The notes below the pieces were generated by a model, which saw only the letters and a list, made by a program, of their open reading frames with translations, had not been told where the DNA came from and searched no databases. The translations under genes and the position numbers were made by a program. This document shows positions 11,350 to 20,363 of a DNA stretch of 64,000 nt, piece after piece; position 1 is the stretch's first letter, and each line of letters begins with the position of its first letter. The stretch spans positions 1 through 64,000 of the forward strand of contig JARLIK010000017.1 of NCBI GenBank assembly GCA_031291755.1. The letters are read 5' to 3'. This stretch comes from Acidocella sp. Lineage in GTDB: Bacteria; Pseudomonadota; Alphaproteobacteria; Acetobacterales; Acetobacteraceae.

Positions 11350-12267
11350 CTAATCCATTTTTACTTCGTTATCCACTGTCTGTGCCGTTCCATCGCGCAG
11401 CGCCTCGAGGAGCCAGGCCAGAAATCCAGCGATCAGCAAATTTCCCTTACGCGAGCTTGGATAAACAAAATGATGCCCGGTATATGTTACATCCTGCGCA
11501 ATTCCCGCCAGCGGGGCCACCAGGCGGCCCTGCGCGAGTTCGCGCTGCGCCAGCAATGTTGATTCCAGCGCCAGCCCTTGCCCATCCACCGCCGCCCGGA
11601 TGGCCAGAAAGCTGCGGTCGAACCGCAGGCCGCGCGGCGGCGGCGCCTTGATTCCGTTGGCGGCAAACCAGTCCGGCCAGCGAATTTGCTTGTTGTCACT
11701 TTGAATCAAATTCTGACCCAGCAGATCGTTCGGCGTCTTGATCAGCGCGGCCATCGCCGGCGTGCAAAGCGGCGTAACCAGCTCGGTTCCGAGCGGCGTG
11801 GCGATCAAACCCGCAATCGCCGGCAGATTGCCGTAAATGATATCGGCATCAAACTCATCGGTCTTGAAGCGGGCGTAATCGGTGCCCGCCGCCAGCCTTA
11901 TATCCACGCCCGGATTGGCGGCCAGAAACACCGGCAGGCGCGGTGCCAGGAATTGCGCGGCAAAGCTCGGCGCCGCATGCAGCCGCAGCAGCCGCTGCGC
12001 CCGGGTGGAAACCTGTTCCAGCCCCAGCCGCAACTCCTCAAACCCGCGCGACACCCGCGCCAGCAGCGCCTCGCCCTCGTGGCTCAAGGCAATCGCCCGG
12101 GTGGTGCGCGTGAATAAAGTCACCCCCAGCGCATCTTCCAGCTTGGCAATGGCATGGCTTACCGCACCAGGCGTTAACCCCAGCTCATCCGCCGCCGCCT
12201 TGAACGACAGATTTCGCCCCGCAGCCTCAAAACTGCGCAGCACGGAGAGCGGAATTTTGTTCAACAT
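11350..12267 (-). CDS. LysR family transcriptional regulator (GcvA-like)
   Basis: A 305-residue regulator. The N-terminal winged helix-turn-helix reads LSVLRSFEAAGRNLSFKAAADELGLTPGAVSHAI, followed by the LysR linker helix and a two-lobed periplasmic-binding-like effector domain (LLRLHAAPSFAAQFLAPRL). The GcvA/AmpR-like branch is suggested by the N-terminal sequence. It is divergent from the SDR-transketolase-TRAP operon, with a near-perfect palindrome between them, so it most likely activates that operon in response to its substrate (inference from layout). Confidence 0.88.
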   Translation of the reverse strand: MLNKIPLSVLRSFEAAGRNLSFKAAADELGLTPGAVSHAIAKLEDALGVTLFTRTTRAIALSHEGEALLARVSRGFEELRLGLEQVSTRAQRLLRLHAAPSFAAQFLAPRLPVFLAANPGVDIRLAAGTDYARFKTDEFDADIIYGNLPAIAGLIATPLGTELVTPLCTPAMAALIKTPNDLLGQNLIQSDNKQIRWPDWFAANGIKAPPPRGLRFDRSFLAIRAAVDGQGLALESTLLAQRELAQGRLVAPLAGIAQDVTYTGHHFVYPSSRKGNLLIAGFLAWLLEALRDGTAQTVDNEVKMD

Positions 12268-12272
12268 GCCAG

Positions 12273-12295
12273 ATTAGTGAACCACATTCATTAAT
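12273..12295. promoter_or_regulatory. Candidate LysR operator
   Basis: ATTAGTGAA-CCACA-TTCATTAAT is an interrupted palindrome with one mismatch. It lies a few bases before the LysR start and ~80 bp before the SDR start, as expected for an autoregulatory and activating LysR site. Confidence 0.5.
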
Positions 12296-12372
12296 CAGTG
12301 TAAAGAATGCGTTTGTCAAACCGCGCCGCCCGGGTCTCTTGTGCCGCCATAAATTCAGACTGGAGGAAACAA

Positions 12373-13122
12373 ATGCTTCTCAACGGCAAAACCGCCGTCA
12401 TCTCAGGTGCCGCCAGCCGCGCGGGCATCGGTCTCGCCACGGCGCGGCTGTTTGCATCCCAAGGCGCCCGCATCGCGATTCTCGATCTCGATGAAGCCGC
12501 CGCGGCTGCTGCCGCGGCTGACATCGGCCCCGGCCATATCGGCGTCGCCTGCGACGTAACCGATGACGCTGCCTGCAAGACCGCGGCGGCGCGAGTGATC
12601 GAAGCCTTCGGCCATGTTGATATTCTCATCAACAACGCTGGCATCACCCAGCCGCTGAAACTCATGGATATCGCGCCAGGCAATTGGGACAAGGTTCTTG
12701 ATGTGAATCTGCGCGGCGTGCTGTATCTCAGCCAGGCTTTCATCCCGCATATGCGCTCGCGCAAATCCGGCTCCATCGCCTGCATGTCGTCGGTTTCGGC
12801 GCAACGCGGCGGCGGCATTTTCGGCGGTCCGCATTATTCCGCCGCCAAGGCTGGTGTACTCGGCCTCGCCAAAGCCATGGCGCGCGAACTGGGACCAGAC
12901 AACATCCGCGTCAACAGCGTCACGCCTGGGTTGATCCAGACCGATATCACCGGCGGCATGATGACCGATGTGATCCGCACCGAAATTTTGAAAAACATTC
13001 CGATCGGCCGGCTGGGGACGGCGAATGACGTGGCAGGAGCTTTTCTATTCCTCGCTTCCGACATCTCCTCCTACATCACCGGCGCGGTGATCGATGTAAA
13101 CGGGGGGATGCTGATCCATTGA
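12373..13122 (+). CDS. SDR family NAD(P)-dependent oxidoreductase
   Basis: A 249-residue classical short-chain dehydrogenase/reductase. It has the Rossmann glycine motif (VISGAASRAGIGLA, near residues 9-22), the NNAG structural motif, catalytic Ser in SSVSAQRG, and Tyr/Lys in HYSAAKAG. It ends with the ITGAVIDVNGGM tail common in sugar and polyol dehydrogenases. ATG at 12373 is chosen because GGAGGAAA precedes it at good spacing. It is the first gene of a tightly packed operon with a split transketolase and a TRAP transporter, so it probably oxidises the imported compound to a ketose-like intermediate. Substrate not identifiable. Confidence 0.88.
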   Translation: MLLNGKTAVISGAASRAGIGLATARLFASQGARIAILDLDEAAAAAAAADIGPGHIGVACDVTDDAACKTAAARVIEAFGHVDILINNAGITQPLKLMDIAPGNWDKVLDVNLRGVLYLSQAFIPHMRSRKSGSIACMSSVSAQRGGGIFGGPHYSAAKAGVLGLAKAMARELGPDNIRVNSVTPGLIQTDITGGMMTDVIRTEILKNIPIGRLGTANDVAGAFLFLASDISSYITGAVIDVNGGMLIH

Positions 13123-13958
13123 TCCAGTTACTTTCAAATGTCTCGCTCGCTGAGCGGGCTTACCGGATCCGCCGCAACGCGCTGCGGATGGGTGAAGTGC
13201 AAGGCCAGGGCTATATCGCGCAGGCGCTCGGCATCGCCGATGTGCTGGCGGTCAGCTATTTCCATGCGCTGCGCTACAACGCCGAAGACCCGCATTGGGA
13301 GGAGCGTGACCGCTTCCTGCTCTCTATCGGCCATTACGCCATCGCGCTGTACGCTGCATTGATCGAGGCCGGGGTTATCCCCGAGGCCGAGCTTGAAACC
13401 TACGGCAGCGATGACAGCCGCCTGCCGATGTCGGGCATGGCGTCCTATACGCCAGGCATGGAAATCACCGGTGGCTCGCTTGGCCATGGGCTGGGCATCG
13501 CCGTTGGATTTGCGCTGGGCCTGAAACGGAAAAATTCCAACGCCTTTATTTATAATCTGCTGTCCGATGGCGAATTGAACGAAGGCTCGACCTGGGAAGC
13601 CGCGATGGGCGCCAGCCATTGGCAACTCGATAACCTCATCGCCATTGTCGATATCAACGGCCAGCAGGCTGATGGTCCCTCCGCCGCCATGACCTCGCGT
13701 GAGCCGCAAGTGGCACGCTGGGAATCCTTCGGCTGGTACACCCAGCGCGTCGACGGCAACAACATCGAAGCGCTGACGGAAGTGTTTGACCGCGCCCGCC
13801 GCTATGAAGGCAAGAAACCGCGCATGATCATCTGCGATACCAAAATGGCCAAAGGTGTTCAATTTTTGGAAGACCGTGAAATGAATCATTTCCTGCGCGT
13901 CGATGCCGACGAATGGCAAAAGGCGCTTGAAATTCTTGACGCCGGGAGGCCCGCATGA
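13119..13958 (+). CDS. Transketolase, N-terminal (TPP-binding) subunit
   Basis: A 279-residue protein corresponding to the pyrophosphate-binding half of transketolase. HGLGIAVGFALGLKR is followed by LLSDGELNEGSTWEAA, the thiamine-diphosphate GDG-x-NEG motif with S for the first G, and then IAIVDINGQQADGP. The start is TTG at 13119, overlapping the SDR stop (TTGA), with a G-rich ribosome site upstream. The pyrimidine half is encoded by the next gene, which overlaps by ATGA. Such split transketolases commonly act in dedicated catabolic routes (for example apulose phosphate or sulfosugar pathways) rather than the pentose phosphate pathway. Confidence 0.9.
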   Translation: MIQLLSNVSLAERAYRIRRNALRMGEVQGQGYIAQALGIADVLAVSYFHALRYNAEDPHWEERDRFLLSIGHYAIALYAALIEAGVIPEAELETYGSDDSRLPMSGMASYTPGMEITGGSLGHGLGIAVGFALGLKRKNSNAFIYNLLSDGELNEGSTWEAAMGASHWQLDNLIAIVDINGQQADGPSAAMTSREPQVARWESFGWYTQRVDGNNIEALTEVFDRARRYEGKKPRMIICDTKMAKGVQFLEDREMNHFLRVDADEWQKALEILDAGRPA

Positions 13959-14944
13959 GCGCACCTGCCAAACGCCTCACCACCTCGGCGATGATCGCCT
14001 CGCTGGCCGCTCCCGGTCAGCGCACCAAGCCTGCGCCATTTGGCCATGCGCTGGTGGAACTGGCCGCATCGCGCCCGGAAGTTGTCGGCCTCAGCGCCGA
14101 TCTTTCAAAATATACCGATCTGCATATTTTCGCCAAAGCCTACCCGGAGCGTTTCTATCAGATGGGCATGGCGGAACAATTGCTGATGAGCGCTGCCGCC
14201 GGCCTGGCACGCGAAGGGGCGATGCCGTTTGCCACCACCTATGCGGTGTTCGCCTCGCGCCGGGCCTATGATTTCATCTGCCTCGCCATCGCCGAGGAAA
14301 AGCTTAACGTCAAAATCGTCTGCGCACTGCCCGGCCTCACCACCGGCTATGGCCCGAGCCACCAGGCCACTGAGGACATCGCGATTTTCCGCGGCATGCC
14401 GAACCTGACCATCATCGACCCATGCGATGCGTTGGAAATCGAGCAAGCCGTGCCCGCCATCGCGGCGCACCAGGGGCCGGTGTATATGCGCCTGCTGCGC
14501 GGCAACGTGCCGATGGTGCTTGATGAATACGGCTACAAATTTGAACTCGGCAAAGCCGCACTGCTGCGCGACGGGCCCGACGTGCTGGTGATTTCATCCG
14601 GCTTCATGACCATGCGCGCCCTGGAAGCTGCGACCATGCTGGAGACGGACCGTGTTAAAACCGCCGTGCTGCATGTACCGACCATCAAGCCGCTGGATGA
14701 AGCGCGGATATTGGCCGAAGCCGCCAAGCCGGGACGGCTGGTGGTGGTGGCTGAAAACCACAGCATCATCGGTGGGCTTGGCGAAGCGGTGGCCACCTTG
14801 CTGTTGCGCAACGGCGTAACACCGGTATTCCGGCAAATCGCGCTGCCTGATGCGTTCCTGGATGCCGGAGCGCTGCCAACCCTGCATGATCGTTACGGCA
14901 TTTCCGCCAATGCGGTCGTTCAGCAAATCAAGTCGTGGCTATAA
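13955..14944 (+). CDS. Transketolase, C-terminal (pyrimidine-binding) subunit
   Basis: A 329-residue partner of the preceding subunit. It contains the pyrimidine-binding domain (ERFYQMGMAEQLLMSAAAGLAREG, with the conserved Glu) and the C-terminal transketolase domain (VVAENHSIIGGLGEAVATLL). Together the two subunits rebuild a full transketolase that transfers a two-carbon ketol unit. A stable hairpin follows the stop before the TRAP genes. The donor sugar is not evident. The linked SDR and TRAP transporter point to catabolism of an imported substrate. Confidence 0.9.
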   Translation: MSAPAKRLTTSAMIASLAAPGQRTKPAPFGHALVELAASRPEVVGLSADLSKYTDLHIFAKAYPERFYQMGMAEQLLMSAAAGLAREGAMPFATTYAVFASRRAYDFICLAIAEEKLNVKIVCALPGLTTGYGPSHQATEDIAIFRGMPNLTIIDPCDALEIEQAVPAIAAHQGPVYMRLLRGNVPMVLDEYGYKFELGKAALLRDGPDVLVISSGFMTMRALEAATMLETDRVKTAVLHVPTIKPLDEARILAEAAKPGRLVVVAENHSIIGGLGEAVATLLLRNGVTPVFRQIALPDAFLDAGALPTLHDRYGISANAVVQQIKSWL

Positions 14945-14960
14945 AACCAACATAGGCTAA

Positions 14961-14983
14961 AGCTGCGGCCCAAAGCCGCAGCT
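14961..14983 (+). terminator. Intercistronic hairpin between transketolase and TRAP genes
   Basis: AGCTGCGGC-CCAAA-GCCGCAGCT is a perfect 9-bp stem followed by AAATTTT. It may be a partial terminator or an RNA-stability element that sets the high relative level of the periplasmic binding protein. Confidence 0.45.
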
Positions 14984-15065
14984 AAATTTTACCGTAATCG
15001 GCCCAGCCGGAACCAAGACCCGGCGAAACTAACGAATCATCACTAATCAACACGAGGAAACCAAA

Positions 15066-16070
15066 ATGAAACTGACCAGACGCTCAACACTTGCGGCTCT
15101 ACCGCTCGTCGCCATCATCGGCGCCACCCGCGCCCGCGCCGCCGCGCAATTCACCTACAAGCTCGCCACCGGCCAGGCGCCATCACACCCTGTCAACGTA
15201 CAGGCCAAAGCGGCAGCCGCGCGGATTCTAGAGGCGACTGGTGGAAGATTACAAATCGACGTATTCCCCGCCGCGCAGCTTGGCACCGACGCGCAACTGC
15301 TCTCGCAGGTTCGTCTCGGCGGCGTGCAGTTCATCAACCTCGCCTCCTCGGTGCTCGCCACCTACGTGCCTGATGCCGGCATCGTAAATATCGGCTTCGC
15401 GTTCGATGGTTATGACAAGGTTTGGCAAGCGATGGATGGCGAGCTTGGAGGCTTTATCTCGAAACAGATCAGCCAAAAAGGCCTGATGACCATTGGCAAG
15501 AGCTGGAACAACGGCTTCCGCGAAATCACCTCGTCCGAAAAACCGATCCACACTCCGGCGGATCTCGCGTCCTTCAAAATCCGCGTGCCGAACGCGCCGC
15601 TACTGACCTCATTGTTCAAGGCACTCGGCGCCTACCCCACGCCGATCGACTTCAGCGAGGTTTATACCGCGCTGCAGACGCATCTGGTCGAAGGCCAGGA
15701 AAACCCGCTCGCCATCATCAACTCCGCGAAGCTCTATGAGGTGCAAAAATATTGCAGCCTCTCCAGCCATGTGTGGGACGGCTACTGGATCCTCGGCAAC
15801 CCGGCCGCATTCCAGGCATTGCCCGCCGATATCCAGGCGATTGTGCTGAAAGAATTCACCGCCGCCGGACTGGCTGAGCGTGCCGACACGCAGGCGCTGG
15901 AAAGCAGCCTGCAAAAAGACATGGCCGCCAAAGGGCTGACCTTCGTTGACGTCGACAAAAGCCAGTTCCGCGCCAAGCTCGCCAGCGCCGGCTTCTACGC
16001 CGACTGGAAAGCCAAATTTGGTGATGAAACCTGGGGCTTGCTGGAACAGGCGGTCGGAAAACTGGCCTGA
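15066..16070 (+). CDS. dctP: TRAP transporter substrate-binding protein DctP
   Basis: A 334-residue periplasmic solute receptor. The N-terminus (KLTRRSTLAALPLVAIIGATRA) is a signal peptide with a twin-arginine-like pair. The mature part shows the DctP pattern: FTYKLATGQAPSHPVNVQAK, VFPAAQLGT, FKIRVPNAPL (the Arg usually binds the substrate carboxylate) and QTHLVEGQENPLAII. The ligand is therefore probably an organic acid or acidic sugar. AACACGAGGAAACC provides a ribosome site. The stop overlaps the start of the membrane subunit by one base. Confidence 0.93.
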   Translation: MKLTRRSTLAALPLVAIIGATRARAAAQFTYKLATGQAPSHPVNVQAKAAAARILEATGGRLQIDVFPAAQLGTDAQLLSQVRLGGVQFINLASSVLATYVPDAGIVNIGFAFDGYDKVWQAMDGELGGFISKQISQKGLMTIGKSWNNGFREITSSEKPIHTPADLASFKIRVPNAPLLTSLFKALGAYPTPIDFSEVYTALQTHLVEGQENPLAIINSAKLYEVQKYCSLSSHVWDGYWILGNPAAFQALPADIQAIVLKEFTAAGLAERADTQALESSLQKDMAAKGLTFVDVDKSQFRAKLASAGFYADWKAKFGDETWGLLEQAVGKLA

Positions 16071-17968
16071 TGCACGCAGCGCTAACCGAGGCCGGCGATA
16101 CCGCCGGCCACGTCGGCCATGCCGACCCGCCAACCGAGCATGCGAGCTTGACGCTCCGGCGTGTCGATCGCAGCTTCGGCTGGCTGGTCGATGCGCCCGG
16201 GGCGTTTCTGGTGGTGGCCGAGGTGGTGCTCAATTTCACCGGCGTCATGGCCCGCTTCGTCTTTAATCATCCGCTGGAATGGACTGACGAATTAATCAGC
16301 ACCGGCTTTCTGTGGCTGACGATGTTCGGCGCGGCCGGGGCACTGCGCCGGCGCGAGCATATGCGCATGACCACGCTAGTCAGCCTGGCGCCCGCCAAGC
16401 TGCAACCGGCCCTGAACGCGCTGGGCCTGCTGGCACCTCTGTTGCTGCTGCTGCTGCTAATCCACCCGGCAATCACTTACGCCGTCAACCAATGGACGGT
16501 GCAAACACCGATCCTCGAACTGCCCGATACCTACCGCGCGGCAGCGATGCCGGTGGGCATTATTTTAATGATCGGCGCCAGCCTGCTGCGCCTGGCCCGC
16601 TTTAGTTGGCGTGACATCGCCGCAGCCGCCGGCGTCCTCGCGGTCATCGCCATAAGCCTGTACGCCGTCAGCCCCTCGTTGATTGCGATCGGCAATGACA
16701 ATCTGATGGTGTTTTTTGTGGCCCTGCTCGCCGCCGGGGTGTTGAGCGGGGTGCCGATAGCTTTCTGTTTTGGCTTGAGCACGGCGGCCTATTTGCTTTG
16801 CACCAGCACCACGCCGCTGGCGGTGATCGCGGGTTCAATGGACCAGGGCATGAGCGCGGTTATCCTGCTCGCCATCCCGCTGTTCATTCTGCTCGGCCAT
16901 CTCATCGTCTCAACCCGCATGGCCGCGGCGATTGTGGAATTCCTCACGGCCCTGCTGGGCCATGTGCGCGGCGGCTTGTCGTACGTGCTGCTCGGCGCGG
17001 TGCTGCTGGTCTCCGGCATCTCGGGCGCCAAAACCGCCGACCTCGCGGCGGTCGCTCCGATATTGGTTCCGGAAATGAAGCGGCGCGATATTCACCCGGG
17101 CGAAATCGTCTCGCTGCTGGCCACCTCAGGCGCGATGGCCGAAACAATTCCGCCTTCCATCGTGCTCATCATCATCGGCTCGGTGACCGGCGTGTCGATC
17201 TCCGCCTTGTTCACCGGCGGCCTGCTGCCGGGGATCATCCTCGCCATCGCGCTCGCTTTGGTGGCCCGCACCCGCACCGCCACTGAGCATGCGTTGCCGC
17301 CCCGCCCCAGCACCCGCATCATCGCCCGGCGCTTCTGGATCGCGCTGCCGGCATTGGCGCTGCCCTTCGTCATCCGCTTCGCGGTGATGGACGGGGTAGC
17401 GACGGCAACCGAGGTTTCCACCGTCGGCGTGGTCTATGCGCTGCTGGTCGGGCTGTTGATCTACCGGCAGTTCGAATGGCACCGGCTGTACCCGATGCTG
17501 GTGGAAACCGCCGCCCTCGCCGGGGCCATTTTGTTCATCATCGGCTCCGCCACCAGCATGGGCTGGGCGCTCACCCAGTCAAATTTCTCCCAGGCCATCG
17601 CCACCTTCCTCAGTGCCGTGCCCGGCGGCCGCTACGGATTTCTCGCCGCCACCATCGTCGTGATGATCCTGCTCGGCTCGGTGCTGGAAGGCATTCCCGC
17701 TATGGTGCTGTTCGGCCCGCTGCTGTTCCCGATCGCGCAAAGCTACGGCATCAACCAGGTGCATTATGCGGTGGTGCTGATCCTCGCCATGGGCATGGGC
17801 CTGTTCGCGCCGCCGTTCGGGCTCGGCTATTACGCCGCCAGCTCAATCGCCCGTATCAGCCCTGATGAAGGCTTGCGGCGGATATGGCCGTACCTCGGCG
17901 CACTGCTCGCCGGGCTGATATTGGTGGCGGCGGTGCCCTGGTTCTCTACGGGGTTCCTGGGCAAGTAA
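16070..17968 (+). CDS. dctM: TRAP transporter fused membrane protein DctQM
   Basis: A 632-residue fusion of the small (DctQ, four helices, ~residues 35-190) and large (DctM, about twelve helices, ~200-630) TRAP permease subunits. DctQ shows NFTGVMARFVFNHPLEWTDEL, and DctM shows the long segment LLAIPLFILLGHLIVSTRM and LLPGIILAIALA. The complex uses a sodium or proton gradient to import the DctP ligand. Fusions of this kind are common. The operon ends here, and a ~220-bp gap separates it from the radical SAM operon. Confidence 0.92.
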   Translation: MHAALTEAGDTAGHVGHADPPTEHASLTLRRVDRSFGWLVDAPGAFLVVAEVVLNFTGVMARFVFNHPLEWTDELISTGFLWLTMFGAAGALRRREHMRMTTLVSLAPAKLQPALNALGLLAPLLLLLLLIHPAITYAVNQWTVQTPILELPDTYRAAAMPVGIILMIGASLLRLARFSWRDIAAAAGVLAVIAISLYAVSPSLIAIGNDNLMVFFVALLAAGVLSGVPIAFCFGLSTAAYLLCTSTTPLAVIAGSMDQGMSAVILLAIPLFILLGHLIVSTRMAAAIVEFLTALLGHVRGGLSYVLLGAVLLVSGISGAKTADLAAVAPILVPEMKRRDIHPGEIVSLLATSGAMAETIPPSIVLIIIGSVTGVSISALFTGGLLPGIILAIALALVARTRTATEHALPPRPSTRIIARRFWIALPALALPFVIRFAVMDGVATATEVSTVGVVYALLVGLLIYRQFEWHRLYPMLVETAALAGAILFIIGSATSMGWALTQSNFSQAIATFLSAVPGGRYGFLAATIVVMILLGSVLEGIPAMVLFGPLLFPIAQSYGINQVHYAVVLILAMGMGLFAPPFGLGYYAASSIARISPDEGLRRIWPYLGALLAGLILVAAVPWFSTGFLGK

Positions 17969-18011
17969 GCTGAGCCGCAAAATCGATCCGGCATAATTTT
18001 ATCGGGTGCGA

Positions 18012-18025
18012 TTGCTTTAGATCAA
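18012..18025. promoter_or_regulatory. FNR/FixK-like box upstream of the radical SAM operon
   Basis: TTGCT-TTAG-ATCAA matches nine of ten specified bases of the FNR/FixK consensus TTGAT-N4-ATCAA. It overlaps a second perfect palindrome, TAGATCA-AA-TGATCTA (18018-18033). It sits ~165 bp before the pqqD-like start in an otherwise gene-free 220-bp stretch. Anaerobic control of the operon is inferred. Confidence 0.42.
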
Positions 18026-18187
18026 ATGATCTATGGCAGCACTGGTCTAGAGCCGCCCTCGTGACTCGGTTGCTCTTCTTACAACCCTGACTTTGCGGTA
18101 TGACATAAGAAGGACGAAAGATTTGGGTGGTTTTTTTGAGGTAGCTATCCTGACCTATTTTATGAATTTTTGAAAAGAGAGGTCGTT

Positions 18188-18448
18188 ATGCAACTGGCCA
18201 AGCATGTAAAATTCCGCGAGGAAAAATTCGGTGGCGTTTTATTCGAAACCCAATCGGAGAAGGTTTACACGTTAAATGCCGCAGCCGCCGCCGTGATCCG
18301 CGAAATCAAACCCGGCTGTGACAGTGCGCAGATCGCCGCTAAACTGCAGCAAGATTTCCAGGACCCCACCGGGAAAATCGAACAGGATGTTCATGCGTTA
18401 ATCGTTTCGCTTCAGCAAAAAGGTCTGCTGACGGACGATGCGCAATGA
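18188..18448 (+). CDS. PqqD-like RiPP recognition protein
   Basis: An 86-residue protein of the PqqD/RRE family. MQLAKHVKFREEKFGGVLFE, then VYTLNAAAAAVIREI, then helices ending VHALIVSLQQKGLL reproduce the winged-helix pattern that binds leader peptides and delivers them to a radical SAM enzyme. ATG at 18188 follows GAGAGG at 7-8 nt. A TTG 18 bp upstream is less likely. It heads an operon with three radical SAM genes, a prenyltransferase gene and a small peptide gene. The next gene starts within its stop codon (ATGA overlap). The expected partner is the peptide at 21319-21477. Confidence 0.88.
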   Translation: MQLAKHVKFREEKFGGVLFETQSEKVYTLNAAAAAVIREIKPGCDSAQIAAKLQQDFQDPTGKIEQDVHALIVSLQQKGLLTDDAQ

Positions 18449-19425
18449 GCGAAGCGCCAACCATCCCGGCCACCACGCCCGCCACCACCACCTCCGGCAG
18501 CTTGCGCGCCCCGCTTTATGTGGCGTGGCAGATCACCAACGAATGTAATCTGGCCTGCCTGCACTGCATCGAGGAGAGCGGACCCGGCAAAGCCTTCCCT
18601 GACGAGCTGAGCGAACAGCAAACCTTCGACGTGCTGCGCCAGCTCGTTGAATATGATGTCCCGTATTTGTCGTTTTCGGGCGGCGAGCCAATGATCCACC
18701 CGCATTTCTTCGAAATGGTTGACTATGTTTGCAGCCGGGGCATCGAGCTTAAAGTCGAGACCAATGGCCATTACCTCACCCCGGAGGCTTGTGCGCGGCT
18801 GAAGGAGCTTGGTGTCAAAGCGGTGCAGGTGAGCCTCGATGGCGCAACCGCAGAATCATTCAACCGGATGCGGGTGCGTGGCAATTTTGACCTTGTCGTC
18901 GAGGGAATTCGCAACCTGCAAACCGCCGGCGTGCCAATTGAGATCAATTATTCCCCCACCAGCTTCAACGCCCATGAAATCGGCATCGCCATTGATCTGG
19001 CTTATAATCTAGGCGCCCAGAGTTTTTACACCGGGCGCACCATGTACACCGGCAATGCGGTGAAAACCTGGCGGCACCTGACGCCGACAGAGCCGCAATA
19101 TGAAGAGGTGTTCAAAACATTGCATGAAAAAACCGCAGCTTATAATGGCCGCATGCGGGTGCATTTTCATGAAATGGGTCTGCTGGACGAGCTTCGCTAC
19201 CGTTTGCATCATCCAGCCGCTTTGCTGATTGTATTGCCCAACGGTCTGGTCAAGCTGATCAACGCCCTGCCGTTTGTCTGCGGCGATTTGCGTAAAGATA
19301 CCTTGGGCGAAATCTGGGACAATTTCCAACGTGCCTGGCAGGACCCACAGGTTTCGGAATTTGTCGATACCTTGGCGCGCGAACCCGGCACAACCTCATT
19401 GCTGCATAAATGGGTTTATCTGTAA
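18445..19425 (+). CDS. Radical SAM peptide maturase-like protein 1 (degenerate SPASM)
   Basis: A 326-residue radical SAM enzyme related to the PqqE/MftC branch. The [4Fe-4S] motif is C34-x3-C38-x2-C41 (ECNLACLHC), followed by SFSGGEP, the SAM-binding glycine-rich strand, and VQVSLDGAT. The C-terminal part keeps the SPASM scaffold order (VLPNGLVKLINALPFVCGDL, then LGEIWDNFQRAW). Only one Cys of the usual seven or so remains, so classical auxiliary clusters seem absent. It resembles the two other radical SAM proteins in this operon along its length, which suggests tandem duplication. A role in modifying the PqqA-like peptide is inferred. A haem-type modification enzyme is an alternative. Confidence 0.85.
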   Translation: MSEAPTIPATTPATTTSGSLRAPLYVAWQITNECNLACLHCIEESGPGKAFPDELSEQQTFDVLRQLVEYDVPYLSFSGGEPMIHPHFFEMVDYVCSRGIELKVETNGHYLTPEACARLKELGVKAVQVSLDGATAESFNRMRVRGNFDLVVEGIRNLQTAGVPIEINYSPTSFNAHEIGIAIDLAYNLGAQSFYTGRTMYTGNAVKTWRHLTPTEPQYEEVFKTLHEKTAAYNGRMRVHFHEMGLLDELRYRLHHPAALLIVLPNGLVKLINALPFVCGDLRKDTLGEIWDNFQRAWQDPQVSEFVDTLAREPGTTSLLHKWVYL

Positions 19426-20363
19426 CGCCGCCGCATATGCGGCAAACCCCGGCGGCAGCCCCGAGCGTGCTGCGCCGGTTGTTTTTGGTGATGAGCCTGG
19501 TGCGCTACCGGTTCTTTCTCTACGCTGGCCTGCTGCCTTATGTGCTGGGCGCGGCCTGGGCGTACCGGATCACCGGCCATCTCGACGCCGCGATTTTCTG
19601 GAGCGGCCTCGCGGGCGTCGGGCTGGCGGTCGTCGGGGTCGAAGCGTTCAATGAGTATTTTGACGCCCGCATGGGAACCGACCGGGTGTTCAACCCGCAG
19701 GATTTACCACCGATGTCCGATGCCGTGCTGTGGCTGGGCATCGCGGGCTTCGCCGGAGCCTTGGGTGTGGGGATTTATCTCACCCTCAGCGCAGGCTGGC
19801 CGATCCTGGCATTTGCCGGCTTAGGCGGTCTGGCCGCGGTGTTTTACGTGGCGCCGCCGATCCGCTGGGCTTATCGCGGCTTAGGCGAAACCGTCATTGC
19901 ACTTTCATACGGCCCCTGGATGGTGCTCGGCAGCCTGTATTTGCACGCCGGGCTGTTTGCCTGGGGCGCCCTTTGGGCCTCGCTGGTGCCGGGTTTCATG
20001 ATCATGTCACTGGCGGTGGTGAATGCCATTCCGGACTTTCATCAAGACCGGCTGGTCGGCAAGCGTAACCTGGTGGTGCGCGTGGGCCGTGAACGCGCGG
20101 TGTGGCTATACTTAGGTCTCGCCGCGCTGGCTTTGCTGGTGGTGGTAGCAGGCGTCATCGCCGGGGTATTTCCGATGATCAGCCTAGCCACCTTGGCCGC
20201 GCTGCCGCTGTTGATCTCCAGCGGACGCAGCGCGTTCGGCACCTTCACCACGCCGCGGCTATTCGTTCCGGCCATCCGGCGGATTGTGGCGTGCTATCTG
20301 GTGACGGCGGCAGTGTTCACCCTAACAATCGGGCTGCAAGCCTGGGTAAGCCACATGCCATGA
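19410..20363 (+). CDS. UbiA/MenA-family polyprenyltransferase
   Basis: A 317-residue integral membrane aromatic prenyltransferase with about eight to nine helices. The first Asp-rich motif is N81-EYF-D85-ARMGT-D91 and the second is AIPDFHQDRLVGKRN near residues 205-218. The second resembles the D-x3-D-x3-GK motif of MenA (1,4-dihydroxy-2-naphthoate prenyltransferase) more than UbiA. Such enzymes attach a polyprenyl tail to an aromatic acceptor during quinone synthesis. The start overlaps the upstream radical SAM stop by 16 bases, and its own stop overlaps the next start (ATGA), so it is cotranscribed and translationally coupled. Its presence among RiPP-type genes is unusual and suggests that the peptide-derived product is prenylated. 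Confidence 0.88.
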   Translation: MGLSVTPPHMRQTPAAAPSVLRRLFLVMSLVRYRFFLYAGLLPYVLGAAWAYRITGHLDAAIFWSGLAGVGLAVVGVEAFNEYFDARMGTDRVFNPQDLPPMSDAVLWLGIAGFAGALGVGIYLTLSAGWPILAFAGLGGLAAVFYVAPPIRWAYRGLGETVIALSYGPWMVLGSLYLHAGLFAWGALWASLVPGFMIMSLAVVNAIPDFHQDRLVGKRNLVVRVGRERAVWLYLGLAALALLVVVAGVIAGVFPMISLATLAALPLLISSGRSAFGTFTTPRLFVPAIRRIVACYLVTAAVFTLTIGLQAWVSHMP

